Shown here piece by piece: positions 1 to 13,960 of a DNA stretch of 64,000 nucleotides (position 1 is its first letter; each line of letters opens with the position of its first letter). The stretch is from Acanthornis magna (Eukaryota; Chordata; Aves; Passeriformes; Acanthizidae): positions 15,730,001-15,794,000 of the forward strand of contig JAWUZG010000056.1 of NCBI GenBank assembly GCA_036785705.1, in the 5' to 3' direction. The position numbers and the translations under genes were made by a program. Under the pieces are notes generated by a model. The model was not told where the DNA came from, searched no databases, and saw only the letters and a program-made list of their open reading frames with translations.

Positions 1-160
1 GATACCCTGGTTACTCAATCTCAAGCATTCCAACCAAGGGAGAAGCAAAACATCCAATACCCTTCCCTTCTGCAGCTCCTCCCACCCAACCCCCCAAAAC
101 CCCCTCTTACAGACTCAAAGCAGGGTTAGGGTTTCTCCAAGCGGGTTGGGGGGAGGGGGA

Positions 161-200
161 TTTTTTTTTTAAATAAATAAATAAATAGATAGATAAAAAG
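161..200. repeat. T10 followed by (AAAT)n and (ATAG)n
   Basis: Ten T, about four AAAT units, then two GATA-like units form a short compound microsatellite in intron 2. Confidence 0.8.
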
Positions 201-3200
201 AGTTGGCAATTCCCTCCATAGTACTTCCTAAGAAGGACTTATTTAAAAGCCTTTAAAAACCCCATAAGCTATTAAATTATTACATCAGGGAGAAGTAACT
301 CATTATCTTCCTTAGCCAAGTCAGAAGTAGCCAATTTAGGCAGCCGAAATTTCCATTGATAGTTAACCCTCACTTCCACAGCCTTTGGAGGGAAACAATA
401 TCTGTGCCAGACAGCAGGAGCTGCAGAGGTAATCCAAGCTGGGCGTACAGTCCATCTCAGTGAGAACAAGCTGAGACAACTTGAATTTCCTCCAGCTCAG
501 CTGCAACCTGTCATCCTTTTCACCAACACACCTACTTGACCCCCGCAATATAATCATCATTTTAACATGCTGCAGAAAGCCTTAAAGTGACAGCTTCATT
601 TGCTGTATGGAACTGATTTTTTGTGTGAACAAAACGGTTTATTGGCTATAAGAGACAACATGACAATAGTAATCCCACCTCAGTATGACTTAGAAGCTTC
701 CAATGCTGGAGTACCTGTTCTGCCTTCCACAGTTCAAACTCTGAAATGCCCTGTCCGAGGCAGACTTGTGCTTGGGAAGTGTTACAAGAAGATTACTCCG
801 AGATAGTATTTCAGTAACAGCAGCATTTTTGCTACACTTATCTCCTACTTCTGCCTGACATGTCTTAACTAAATTTAACCCACTAATCCCAGCACACCTG
901 AGACAGACAGCAGCCGCTAACACTATCACTCCTACCTTAAACAGGAACACAAACCACAAAGTAAGATTACTCAGATTAAGTGATTGACTCGAGGTCAGAG
1001 GAAGTATACTGTCTGTCCCGAATTTGAGCTCTGGACGAGGTAACCTCTACCCCTGAGCTCGAGCCAGCAGACCCCTCTGGCTTTCTGCAAGCTGCTGCAC
1101 CAAAGGACATGTCCTTCCTCGTTTCCTTTCCCAGCACTGCCATCATTGTGCAGACTCGCTCCTGCATTTCAGCAGGGCGGATTTAGGGGCTGCCTCTGTT
1201 CCTATTCCTTGGGCCAACGCGAGCTCTGAGGAAGCGTCTCACAGCTGCACATTCGCCCTCAACACTCACCACAGAGCCAAGGCTAGCTCTGACTGCACAG
1301 CCCCACAGTAATTGGCTTTCCACAGTCAGGGAGACGCCGTGTCTCCTTCTCAAAGCACATCTTTTAGCCATGCACCAGCCCGAGGCACCAAACCCTCGCT
1401 GCCAGGCTCTCTGTTCCAACCAGCAGCCGCCCAGGACCCAAGGAGAGAAACGAAGGAACACTTAACGTGGTGTGAAGGAGCTCACTGGCAATTCCACCGA
1501 GCAAGCAGATTTAATGAGCTCTCTAAACCATTAGGAAAAACAGGTATTGGCAACATCTTCCAGCACATCAGCTTGTTGTCCAAAAGGGCAAAGCAAACCC
1601 ATTTATTTCTAGTCGAATGGAGGAGGAAAGAGCTTAGAGTCTGGAGCGGCACTCAGCGTAAAGGGATTGAATACACAACCAGCACTTCCAGTCAGCTTGG
1701 AACAGACAAGAGACCTCCACATCCACCACAGTATTTCAACATATTGGCCACTGCGAATGAACAGCATCTGGGTATTGTGGGCTAACCAGAGAAGTCCCTG
1801 GTTAAGACAGAAATGAAGTATAAGCAACAATTCAAACAGAGTAACATCAGACAAGATTGATGACTACTAGTCTGGAACTGCTCAGCCGTCTAAATTGGTA
1901 GTCTGCAGGGTGAGAGAGGGTAATTAAAATATAAAAGATTCACTAGATTAATCATCTTGCACACGATATAAAAATATTTAAATTTGTGTGCATATTATGT
2001 GTCTATTTCTTTTTGGATATGCAGAAGAGCCCTGCATACATTGCCCCCTACAAACAAAGCCCCGTGCACAGAGCATGGGACATCCAAAAACCTGAGTGGA
2101 AACCTGTGGAGAGCTCCCCCAGGTAGGTCAAAACTCTTCGAACTTTGAAGGTTGCACAGGGCCTACAAAAAGGAAATGCTGTGCCCTAGAACAGAGCCCC
2201 ATTCCTCAGCCCCACGTGCAACTGGGGACATACCCCGAAGCCCCTGCTCAAAGGCAGTACTGGAACATGACAACCACACAGCCAACGAAGCACTTGGATA
2301 TGCAGGAAAGGCCCTGCCGGACAAGATTCATAATGAAACCAGAATTTTAAAAGACCCTTCTTATTTCTGCTTGAACTCATTGGAATGAAGACTTCAAAAA
2401 ACTTTCTTTGAGAGACAGACCACATATGCTGCATTCCTAAAGGAAAAAGCTATATATTTTATTCACTGCCCACCCTTTTTCTCTCATCTCTTTTTCATTC
2501 TACTTCCTGCCAAAGCATCAAAAATCACAGGAAAAATAGGTCCCTACTACTAAATTCATCAAGTATCTGCACACCACCACCATGCCAGATGCTTTTGATA
2601 CTCTGCTCTCTACAAGAAAAATTGAAATTACTAGGTCTGGTCAAAGTAATAAACCATGAGTCTGAAAGTCACCAGAGATATAAATATTTTCTCATCTTAT
2701 TAGTTGTTCCCATTTTGCTTTTCACAGAACACTACAAATATGGCATTTTTAAAAAATCACTGATTTTAGTACCGTCTCATTTGTAGTTGCCATGGATGCA
2801 GTATTTTGTTCTATTCTGCATTAATAGTTTGACTGTTAACTCTCGACTCACGCTTCCTAAAAACGTGGAGCTGCTGGAAAGCCTGGTCCTTAAGCAAAAG
2901 GGAAGGTGGGGCCACACAGGATTCAGCACTAATTCTGAAAATTCACGGTTCATCTTCAACAAATTATTGTGGTACAGACACTCAGCACAGAATTTTAAAT
3001 ATGAGGAAGGAATACACTTCAGTATTAAAAATTCAAGGGCCTAACACTTTTCCACATAGTTTTTATTCAAATCTGCCGGAAGAACCAAAGAAAAAAAATA
3101 CAAACAGCTTTTCTCTGGCCTGATGCATCTTGGTCCAACAGCTTCCTACTGATTTCTGTAGTTAAACGGTTGACCCTTGCCAGGAATGGGACCCAAAGTG

Positions 3201-6200
3201 AAAAGAATCATAGTTTGCCAAGTGAAGCAGAATCCACAAACAAGCATCTCACACTGGCTACAGATTGTTTCCTTTGAGAGATTTAAGAGGGAGAAGGGTA
3301 AAAAGGCATACTGGGGTAGGGCTGGGTGTTCCTGTGAAATGCATTATTTACAAATCAGAAATTAATGCACAAAAATATATTAGAGAAGAGAGGGAGACAC
3401 AGAACTTACTCTCCAAAGCCGGGTGTATTTTTCCATCTAATCTTCCCCTAGTTTCACAAACACACATTGGCCTAATAAAATTAAGTTTGCTTAACTTGTG
3501 CATTTCCACTGCAGAACACTAACCAGAGAAAGTTGCCACAGAAATAATGAAATTTCTCAAGATAAAGTCTTTTCTGTGAGGACACACTGTAAAGTTGTAC
3601 AAGTCCACCAGAAAATAATGTACATTATTTATTATATGTAACACTAGGAAATCTGTAACACTTACAAAGACCATTATGATGCCATTAAAAAGATTTCATG
3701 TTCAGCTTTCTAGGCATCTTGGGCACACAGCCACCGCTACAATAATTATTATATTTATCACTATGTAAACTAACCGTAATGCTTCATTAGATACAGAAAA
3801 ATGGTATCACTGAGGTCCCTGCAAGAGCCAGTAACACTCTCCTCAGTTAGATGGGGATTTCCTGTCTGCAAATACTTACTGGGCTGCTCCAGAAGGTTTT
3901 ATTCTGGTAGGACAGCACAGCACCACATGTTAAGCAGGGTCCTGAGCTACCAAGTGTGGTCTGCAAAGGCATTTATGGAGTAACTGCACATGCTGAACTC
4001 TCCTGAAAACCACGATATACAATTTTAAGCTTGGATGGTGAACATCTCATACAAAACCATATGCCTTTCAACACCAAAAATCCTTGACAGATGCCTTTTA
4101 AGGTCATCCAGGAAGCCAGGGAGGTTTCCATGCTCTGAAGACGTGCTGGATGTTTACACTGCACCGGGAAGAGAAGACAAGAGGTCTGGACCCCAGTGGG
4201 TTAAAAATTAAACTGATGGGCAAGGAAAGCCAGAGTTTCCTGCTATCTGTTTGACCTACAGCCTGGCAGGCACAGGCAGCTTTTGTCCTCGCACATGCAT
4301 CTCCTTTGAATCAGAGGGATCCTTCTAACATGGAAAAATACTGACGTGGACTTCGACGTAAGCTATAAGCCTTGGAGAGATTTCAAACATGTTTGACACT
4401 GATACGGTACTAATTGTACAAAACTCCAAAGATCCACAGGGACAAAGAGTTGCCGGCAAAGCCTCGCTCTCCTTTTGAGTTTGTGCAACCAGAGCCTTCA
4501 AACAGAGACATTTTCCAACAAAAAAAAAAGCCCACCAAAACCACAGTGGTGTGTTCTCTGTTTTCCCTCTGCCTCCCCAGAAGATTCTGGAGTAGGTCGG
4601 AGAGCAGGCTGAGCTCTTTGCTGCTGGATTTTCAAAACCACTTAACACTGGGTCTCTTTTATTCTGAGTGATGGGGCCAGTCAACCAAGCCAGCTGCAGG
4701 ACACCAAGGCCTCGGTGCCTGACCTTACGAGCTGGACATTGTCCACACTGGTTCTACCTATTCTATTAAAGCAATCAACTGAAAAAAAAGAATTGGAATT
4801 TTGTGTGATTAAAAGGAAGTGGTGAACTGAAGCATCAGTTGATTGTGCCCTCTGCACTAATACAACTTAAGTCAGCACAGCCACCACAGGATACTGGATA
4901 TGCTGGAATTTACATTGCTGGCAATGGCAGAGCTGTTTACTGGTCCCATATTCAACCATCAGAAAAGCACAGTCTCAAAAGCCCAAATATTTTTCACTTT
5001 TCTACTTTTTTTAAGGGTTCTTATCTAAAAACTCTTATCCAGCTTCTAAAGCAGGATTCAAACTGCCAGAGAGTCAGCAAGAACTGCAGTAATTTCCATT
5101 TATGACTGGCAGAATTTGCTCTCAAAATAAAGTCAATGTGGCAAGATAAGACAGAGTGGCCACCCAGATCCAGATCGAATGGTCACTAAAGCCCTGTCAC
5201 TACAGATAAGGGTCATTTAGGAAACACAAGCACACCAGAGAAATGGGGATTTGCAGCATGAGGAATTCCTGAGGAGTGACAGTTTTAAGCTTCTAGAGAC
5301 AGGAAAAACAGGAGGGGTGATAAGTGCCGCAGTTCTTCTCTGCTGCACACAGTAAAAACTGTAACCCAGCCTGCATTGATTAAGCTTTTCCAAGCCGCCC
5401 AGATTATCAGAGAAGGATGGGAAGATGCTTCCTGCCTCAAGTCAACCCCCCTCATTACTGTCAGAGGGGAGAAAGGATCAACCTCAGTGCATTTCTTACC
5501 GAGAGCATTACACTGCACAACACCTCAGTGAATAAAAATCCCAGATTTACCTCCTTTAATTCTGCATGAAAAGAGTAAGGACAGAGGGGTGTTTCTTTTC
5601 CAGAGGAAAGACAATATAAATGTCAAGCACTTTAGCAAGGAGCTAAAATACAGCCTCACAAACTGACTCCACAGCCTGTTCCCTGCCTGCTCAGAAGGCA
5701 GAGACTGAGAGCATCCCTACTGCATTTGGGCCTCTCATGCATTTCCTTACTCAAACCCCAAATGGCATTTTACAGTCAAATCCTGTTATTTACTGAGGAA
5801 TGCAAGACCTAAAGGATACGACCAAGATTCCATCAGCATTCTTGCTTTCAAGGGCAGGATTAGAGCAGCAGCAACATTATGGATATTTCTACAGCCTCTC
5901 CATCACCACTCGGGCATTTGCACAGTGCCTGAGCTGCAGCCCCAGAGCAGCACACGCCACATGCTGAGTGCACTTCTGGACAGGAGAGAAAAGAGGCACT
6001 GCAATGTCGGCTACAGGCATAGGAGTCCTGCAGGAAAGTAGTGCTCAGTTCTTATAAATGAGGAAAAAACCCAAACCACAGACCCAGGTCACAGATAAAA
6101 TGGGGATGTTTCAGCTGAGAGCAGCACACACAACAAGCTCATCATCCACTCCAAGACAGAAAATTCCACGTGTCTCTGCTCTAAATCCTGCTGTCTAGGG

Positions 6201-8677
6201 AAACTGCAACACCCTATTTTCTAAGCAAACTACATAATGCCAATACCATATGACAGGTTTTTTTCCATCCCTTTATTGTAAGTAAAAAAGAAAAATATGT
6301 GGAGCTTGAGAAAACTTTTCTTATTGCAGCCTAAGTCCCAGGGATGGGGACATAAGAATACACACATTACACAGCTCTCCAACTACGCTGCTTTCTTCAA
6401 GGTAAAAGAATGTCAGCGTGACCTGTGTTCCTGCAGATCTGCTGCAAAGCACAGACACATTTCTTGTAAGTGGTGATTATTGGGGCTAAAGTACCCCTGA
6501 GTCTCACAGGGCTTCTGCTGTCTCACCGTTAGCTCACTCTTAACTCTGAACTTGATAGAGTCCCCTCCCTGCCACCAGATCTCAGTGATGCTGCAGAGCA
6601 GGGACATCTCTACCTTTGCAACAGCACGAACTGAGATGGAAAGGAAGCCCAGAGTAATCAATAATTTGTGGAATTATGAGAAAAACTACTCCTCTATCTG
6701 TAAAAATGCATGAGTGGGAAAGCAATTGGCTTCAATTCTTCACAAAAATACACCAGCAGGTTAAGTGGTGCACAGTCTAACCCTACAAATCCAGGCTGGG
6801 GAAGGAAAGGCAGCCCTGGAGCACAGGATGGGCAGCAAGGCTCCTTCCCCGGCTGGCAGGTGGCACTGGGCACTGCAGGAGAGCAGGCAAAGCCTTGCCA
6901 AGGTGCTCCCACCTTCCCTGTCTGCTCCCAGGAGCTCTGTCCCACGTCCCTGGGCCTGGAAGAGGGAGCTGGGTGCCACAGATCCCTCAGTGCCTTGGGC
7001 TGTGCTTGTCTGCCTCGGCAGCATTCAGAGGAGCTTCCAGGCCTGGGTGGCTCCAGGGGAGATGACAAGGTTCGTGCACAGCAGGGAAAGGCGAGGATCA
7101 GCACTTGAAGCCAATGAAGGGGAAGAAGCTGCTGCACAAAACAAAGTCACACATTTCTGAACATGCTATGCCCTCAAAACATCCCAAAGTTCACAGATTA
7201 TGGCTTTATTTGTAAGTAAAAATAAGCATTTATCTGAGGGTTGTACCTTCTTTCTGAAATGCCAATTACACTCGATTCCTGACATAAAATATGCTTCTCC
7301 TAACATAAAATACCTGTCACAACTGAGAAAATCCAGAATTAGTCCCATTTCTCTGATGGGGCAGGCTGATGCTGACCTCAGAGATGCAGGACAAAGAAAA
7401 TGGAACTCATAACTCGAGCTTGCATTTACTGCCTTTTCTCTTTTCATGGCAGACATAATACCAGAAACACTAAACCTGGGATAATTCCCACCCACTAGAA
7501 CAGAATGATTAAGAAGAAATTCTCTCCTTTGTTACTGGTAACCAAAGTTACAACCATCGGTTGTAGAGAAAGAAAAAAAAAACCAAGGGAAAAAAACCCC
7601 AAAAAACCCAAAAAAACCCTACTTAGACTAAAATAAAAAAAATTTCTTATCCATCGTTATCATAAACCCACACAGGTCAATCTCCAGCAGTCCCAAAGGA
7701 ATCATGCTAATTAGAAAGACACAAACAAAACTACACAAAAGGAGGACTTTATTTACTCTGGTACTATCATAATAAATTTCTTCTCCAGGGTGCACTGATC
7801 TTCAAACAAACATTATTTTCCCCACCTCCTCCACTGCTGCCACTCTGAAGTCTTTTGTCAAACATCTTAGTGTCCGATATCCAACACATTTTCATTCAGT
7901 AGCAGACATCCACAAATACTTTGGATTTTTATACATGAGAATTTTCAGGAATTGGAATTTACTTCTTCTCACATAAAAAAATCCAAAGGGAGTGTGAAAC
8001 AGGGGTATCTCTGAAAATCACACACACCTCCCAAGCTAGAAAATGAAGTCAGCATTTCCAACAAGCAATTCTTTAAACTTACATTCATGATACAGGCAAA
8101 AAAACCAGGTATTTTTTTACTATAGCAAAATAGAAGATATTTCTTTACAAGATGGGGGAAAAAAAACCAGACATAGAAAAATATGGTAATTATGAAAAAG
8201 AAATTAAAACCCTGAAGAACTGCATGATCAGGCACAGAGAAGCTCTCTAGGAAGGTCCCCTCACTCAGAGCATTCTCCTAGCTATCACCACAGATAAACC
8301 TTCTGTAAAACACATCTTCTCACGTCTCACCCAAAATCAGAGAATTCCAGGCTCGGGCTGGTATCATACACAACAGGGCTCCAGGCTAAGCGCTGCCAGG
8401 AAAGCTCCTCATCACCCCAGATAGTATCACTTCAAACCCTGTCCACTTGGAGCTCCTGATTACTGTGTTCTTGCAGACCACAGACTGAAAAGGTCTCTAA
8501 AATAACCAGGGCCAGTTCCACAAGAGCTTTGCAGATTACAACCCAGACCTAAAAACACGTCTGATAATATACAGGAAGCAGATGTAGTATCTGCCATATT
8601 AGGAACCAAGGCATCCCACTGCTAGATCCCTAACTGAAGTAGATTCACCAGGAGTTTTCTGAAGTGCAAGGAGGGGG

Positions 8678-8704
8678 AAAAAAAAAAAAAAAAAAAAAAA
8701 AAAA
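8678..8704. repeat. A27 homopolymer
   Basis: This run of 27 A follows GGAGGGGG. No target-site duplication, polyadenylation signal or recognisable retroelement body was found beside it, so it is listed as a simple repeat. Confidence 0.85.
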
Positions 8705-11700
8705 GAAAGGTGGTTTCACTCCATTTCCTAACACTTTTAAATCACCTTCTAAAAAAACAAACACAAACAACCACAACAAACCCACATACCAAGTTTCCCC
8801 CCAAGCCCACATCAGAAATGGAACCATTGCTCCCAAAACACTGATGGCTCAGTTGTGATCTTCATTTCTCCACACTCAGGCAGCAGCAAAGCCCCAAGGG
8901 GGCAGAAGGCTGACCCACGGCAGACTGATTGTCACAACCAGATGCATTAAGCCCAAAATCCCCAGGCCCGTGGGGTGCACCTCACCCTCCTCCCCACTCC
9001 TGATTTCCGCTGTACCGAGGAGAAACCTGAAACTAAGATCCACATTCAGAAGGAGACTGAGCCTTCTGGCAAACTTCACACATGAAAGGCAGGATGTGCT
9101 CACTCCTTAGCAACTACATGTTCATTTCCATCCAAGTGGAAGGTACCCAGGGCTTTGCTTTTTGCTAGAATTGAAAAAAGGAATGGTTTTGTTACAGAAA
9201 TACTCCAATTTTTACCTGCTGAAAGCAAGTCCCACAGACCTGGGTGGTTTCTATGAGGCTGCTGGGACTAGAAGATGGCTCAGTAGGTGTTTTTCGAGGC
9301 AGTGGAAGACATGTGAGAAAGGGGCCACCGAGGGAGGGTGAGAGGAGAATAGACAGACAACTCGTGAGCTGGCACATCCCATCAAGTGGATGACACCACT
9401 TGTACCAAAGGTCTCCCTGAGAGCCACGTGGACCCCTGGCAGCCCCTGGAGCTCTCTAAAAGGTACGGATGACATTCTGTCCCCATGTGACAGGCCTCCA
9501 ACACCGCCCTACCTTTGCAGCTGAGCCCCACCAAGTACCCAGAGAACAGAACCTGCAGAACTACACTTTGTGAGCCTCCAGAATTCAACATTTCTCTCTC
9601 CTGTCACATGTCAGGTGCTCCGCAAACCATTCTGCCAAAATACATCACTATTAAAAGGATGGAATTTTTTTAGCTATTATTATTGTTGAAAATTATGCCC
9701 GATTGGTTAAATGACAAAGTAAACATCCTGTTTTGTTAACACAATATTTAGAGCTCAAAAACGCCCCAAACACCCACAAAACACATCCCTCCACTGCAAG
9801 CTTGGGATAGAGCAGGAAATGGTTCTCATGTCTGCTTGCCAAGCTTACTGCAACTGGGATATGACATAAAGCCTGGCTTGAAGTGCCCCAGCTGCCCCAA
9901 GGACCAGTGCAGCACCTTCACACTTCTGTCACTGCAAGTGTCTGCAGGGCTGCACAGTGTTCTGGATCGGGAAACATGATCCAGGTTAAAAATACAGTTT
10001 ATTTTCTGGGACCAAGTTATTTTTAACCCAGATGGAGTTCTCTGCTCCCAGTCACTGCTCGAGTCCATAAACAATTGCACCAGCACAGAGGTTGGTACAG
10101 GACAAGGAAGCATTTAAGCCAGCCATGCTACTGAGAGGGGGGAAACAAAACAATTTTAAAAAATAAAAATAAAAGAAAAAAGCACAGCTGTGCTTGGGAT
10201 TGATGACTGGCATCTTCAAGGTACCATTCCTTTAATACCTACGAAATATCGATTTCGTTGCCACTACAGCAACCCAAAACAATCCTTACATTCCCAGATC
10301 CTACTCCAGAGCCATGCGGGGTTCTCCCAACCCCACACCCCTCTGAACATCCACTCCTCTCCCATCATCGTTAACACCTGTGGCTCCATTTAAGGTGAGA
10401 CTCCTAGAATTCAAACTGGGACCCAAGGGGGAAAAAAACACAACCAAAAAACTCCCCCAAAAAACCAAACACATAGAGAAAAACCCCACCCACTCCTCAA
10501 GACTTATTTCTGACTCCACAGGTTTTTGTTTCCCCACCACCTGAAGGTTTTCTTCACAGTGGTAACAGCTGAAGGATTTTTTGTGTGTCAGCCTGACTCT
10601 GCACAACAGATGGGAAACCCATCCCAGCCCCACGCTGGGAATCACCAGCTCATGTCCTCCTGCCCAGCTATGGAGAGGAAAATCAGCTTCAACAAGCAGG
10701 TACTGATGCAAGAAAAGCCTTTACTTGATACCAAAGTAAGCAGTCACAGGCCTAAAGTATTTTCAGTTTCAAATCCAGACAAGTGGAGGAATATGTCAGC
10801 AAGAACGTAAATCACCACTGAGTGCCACCCATCAGCCTTTTTCATGGAGATTATTTTGTTTTAAAGGAAGTAAGGGCCATCTTTTTGCAGGTGCTGATGT
10901 TGAGCACACAAGTAAAATATATTTTCCTTCCTCATTTGATACTTACAAATAAGATTAGATCATGGTTCTCCAAATAGAGACATAACACTACACATCTTCA
11001 CTCTTACAGACTCCAAGTGCTTTGCTTTACTTTTTTAATATTTCTAATCTTGTGCCTCATTGCACTGGTACTTACAGAGTGGATTTGTGTGTAGCAAGAG
11101 GGGCTTGCAGCTTTCAGTAATTCAGCATGTTGTAGCTAAAGATAATGCCCAGATGAAGTTTTCTTACTTCCAACACAATCCCAAAAATCCACATTCGACG
11201 CTGACTTACGTGGTCACAAACAGCAGCTGAGCACACGCAGCTGCTGGAGCACCATTCCCTGTGATTACACTGCAACCCAGCACAAAATTAAGGAATTTAT
11301 CTTGTGGTGGGTGTGGCAAAATTGAAAAAGCAATGGTGAGGATTTTAAATTTTTTTTAAATAAGATTGTTCCCAAATACAAGGATGAAGCTTATTTGTGC
11401 ATTTCAAAGAACAAGAAATTTTAAATGCAATGATGGGTAGATGAATTAGAAAAATTAATGTGGATTAGAGTTGAAGCAACAAAAGACTTTTTTAGCCCAG
11501 TAAGTGCTTTTATGGTTACTTCAAAAATTGCCAGTTTAAGTGTGACTAATTTGCAAAATATTTAATTGTCTGAAAAAATGTATTGGTTTTGTGCAAATAC
11601 GAAATCCAAATACTTCACACATTTACTTAAATGCATGTAAGCGTGGCTAGTTTTCTTCCTTTTACTTGCTTGATTTGCAATGACTTTTTTAAAATTAAAA

Positions 11701-13734
11701 AACCCAACTTCACACATTCAACATCAAGCATTTCAGGGTTTCAGATCAGGCAATATGCAAAGGTAATCTCTCGCAGAATTTTAACAAGATCCTCACATAA
11801 AAGCACACTCCAACATTAAATCGTTGAGTATTATGTGATGTGGATAATACTTTTTTTTAATGCAAAACTGTCTTGTCTCAGAGCATCATCCTGTAGCACA
11901 GGGCTCAAATACTTAATAAAAAGATTGTCTGATCTAAATAATGTTGATTAAGTGCTTTTTATTTCAAAACAACCCAGCATGCTTTGCAATCGGTATCCTG
12001 TTTTCACTCACTTCTTGGGAGCAATGCAGCAGCTGCTCTGAAAGTGATTAATAGTGCATCACACTTAAGTCCACAAAGCCACGATGACAATATCAAATTG
12101 AAAAGTAAGGAAAACACCAAATAGTTGTGTACTCTGAGCTACTGACACAGCTCCCACAATTCCAGAGAAAAAGTACCTTTGCTAAGTGCTGATTCAAGCG
12201 TTGAAGATCTGCACGGAACTCTCTAAAAAACACTATTTGGAACACAACAATGCCTCCAGTATTAAACTGCAGCATCGGTAATTAAAAATAGAATCCTAAT
12301 TTCAATCAGTCAAGCTCTTCCAAGGTTGAAGCTTTCTTTGAAGTTCTCCCTTCCAGGACTGAGTATTCCTGACCCTCCTGTGTGTACCAGATCAGACAAG
12401 GCAGCAGCCCAGGGCAGCCTGCAGGACGAGAACACAAATATGCCCACAGTGCATCTAAAATGGGGCTCTAAATATGCAAAAACTTTGTAGTTCAGCACGC
12501 TGGTACTTACGAGCTTTGGAATGCTTTGCATATTTTTCAAGGTTTACTATTTTTGGCAGGAAAATGAGGGGAATTTAATAGTCTCACATACAATTCTGCA
12601 AGTGTTGCCTAAAGAAGTTTGCAACTTTCACGCTGCTGGTGCATGGAAATGGTAGCACCACCCTATTTGCTTTAGAGCAAGGAGGAACAACTTGAAATAG
12701 TAATTTCTTCCTCACTATCTGAAGTCTTCCTTTCATGTAAGTCTCATCCAAAAAGCAAAACAAGCCAAATGTAATGAATAAATTCACGTAACTGTGCCAG
12801 TAACTCTCAAATTGGCCCAGTTTTACTACAACTTGATTGCTTTCAACAACCAGCCACCTCCAACCCCTCTTTTTTCCCTTGGGCATTTCCAGGAGAATCT
12901 TTCATGTAAAACAGGGACTTGGAAGATTACTGAGTAAACTGCTGCAGGTCACAGTTCAGTACTGTCCAGCCCTAGACTTTGGCAGAGCAGGAGAGGTGAA
13001 GAGCTTAGTCCATGTGTGTCAGCCAAGAAGAAAACACCAAGCTACAACCCAGGAACAGCAATCCCCACTCCTCATCTGCAGGTCACAGCAAACAGAGCTG
13101 TTTGCCACCTAGGAGCTACAAAAAAATCCCATTGTTCCTCTGCTTGCTTGGGTTCACTGGATAAAAGTACAGTGATAAAAATGCTGCCGGCTGAGCTCCT
13201 CTGCAGCACAGCTTCTGCTGCGGGGACGATGCTCAGACAGAGGATTAGGAGCCACACAAAAGCCATGTGCTCTCCAGCCATACATCCCAGCTGCAGGAAT
13301 CCAAACAGGGTAGGGAGAGCACTGACAGGGCCCCAGCCAAATCCCAGGGAAAAGGGCCTCTCTAAACAAGCGCTCGGGATTGTAATGAGGGCTTGGAAAA
13401 CATGTTTGTTTCTACACACGTAATCTGAACAAGTCAATGCTTCTCAGTCGCTGCAGTTCACAGGGATGACTCCCTGGAGGATTCCTTTGAAAGACTGGAG
13501 CTTCTTCAGAATTAAAGTTTGCTGCATCTTTCTTTTAGCTGCAACAAATTAAACACTATCCATCCACACTCCAGTAAATCCCCAACTCCAACAGGTGAAT
13601 GAAAGAGCAAGAAAACCAAAGCCATGCCACCTTCTCATGTCAGCCCGTGAACTGTGGTTACACATAAAACACATGCACAAAGGAGGGTTTTTTCAGTTTA
13701 AAAATCCACAGGCATAGCAAATTCCTGGAAGGAA

Positions 13735-13960
13735 CTCTCACTGAACATCGTGTCCTTGTCATTGCCACTAAGCTGGCGAGGCACAGCCTCCTCTCTGGAT
13801 TACCAGCCGAGCAGCACGTGAGCCTCCTTCCGCTCCCACCCTCTCGGGCACGTGCACCTGATCAAGCCATTTAAGTGTTCTGCATCTCATTTTCCCCATA
13901 CATGAGCATAACTTGCTTCCTGCGCCTCCAACGGCATTATCCCATAGCCAAAGCTTCTCA
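13735..13960. promoter_or_regulatory. Candidate element with two CACGTG boxes
   Basis: Two CACGTG palindromes lie at 13815-13820 and 13849-13854, 34 bases apart (about three helical turns), in a locally GC-rich stretch of intron 2. CACGTG binds MYC/MAX, USF and CLOCK-type bHLH proteins, and its ACGTG core also fits HIF. Function is inferred. Confidence 0.25.

Noticed and set aside
8641..8704. A27 run as the tail of a retrocopy or SINE
   Set aside because: No polyadenylation signal, recognisable element body or flanking target-site duplication could be found.
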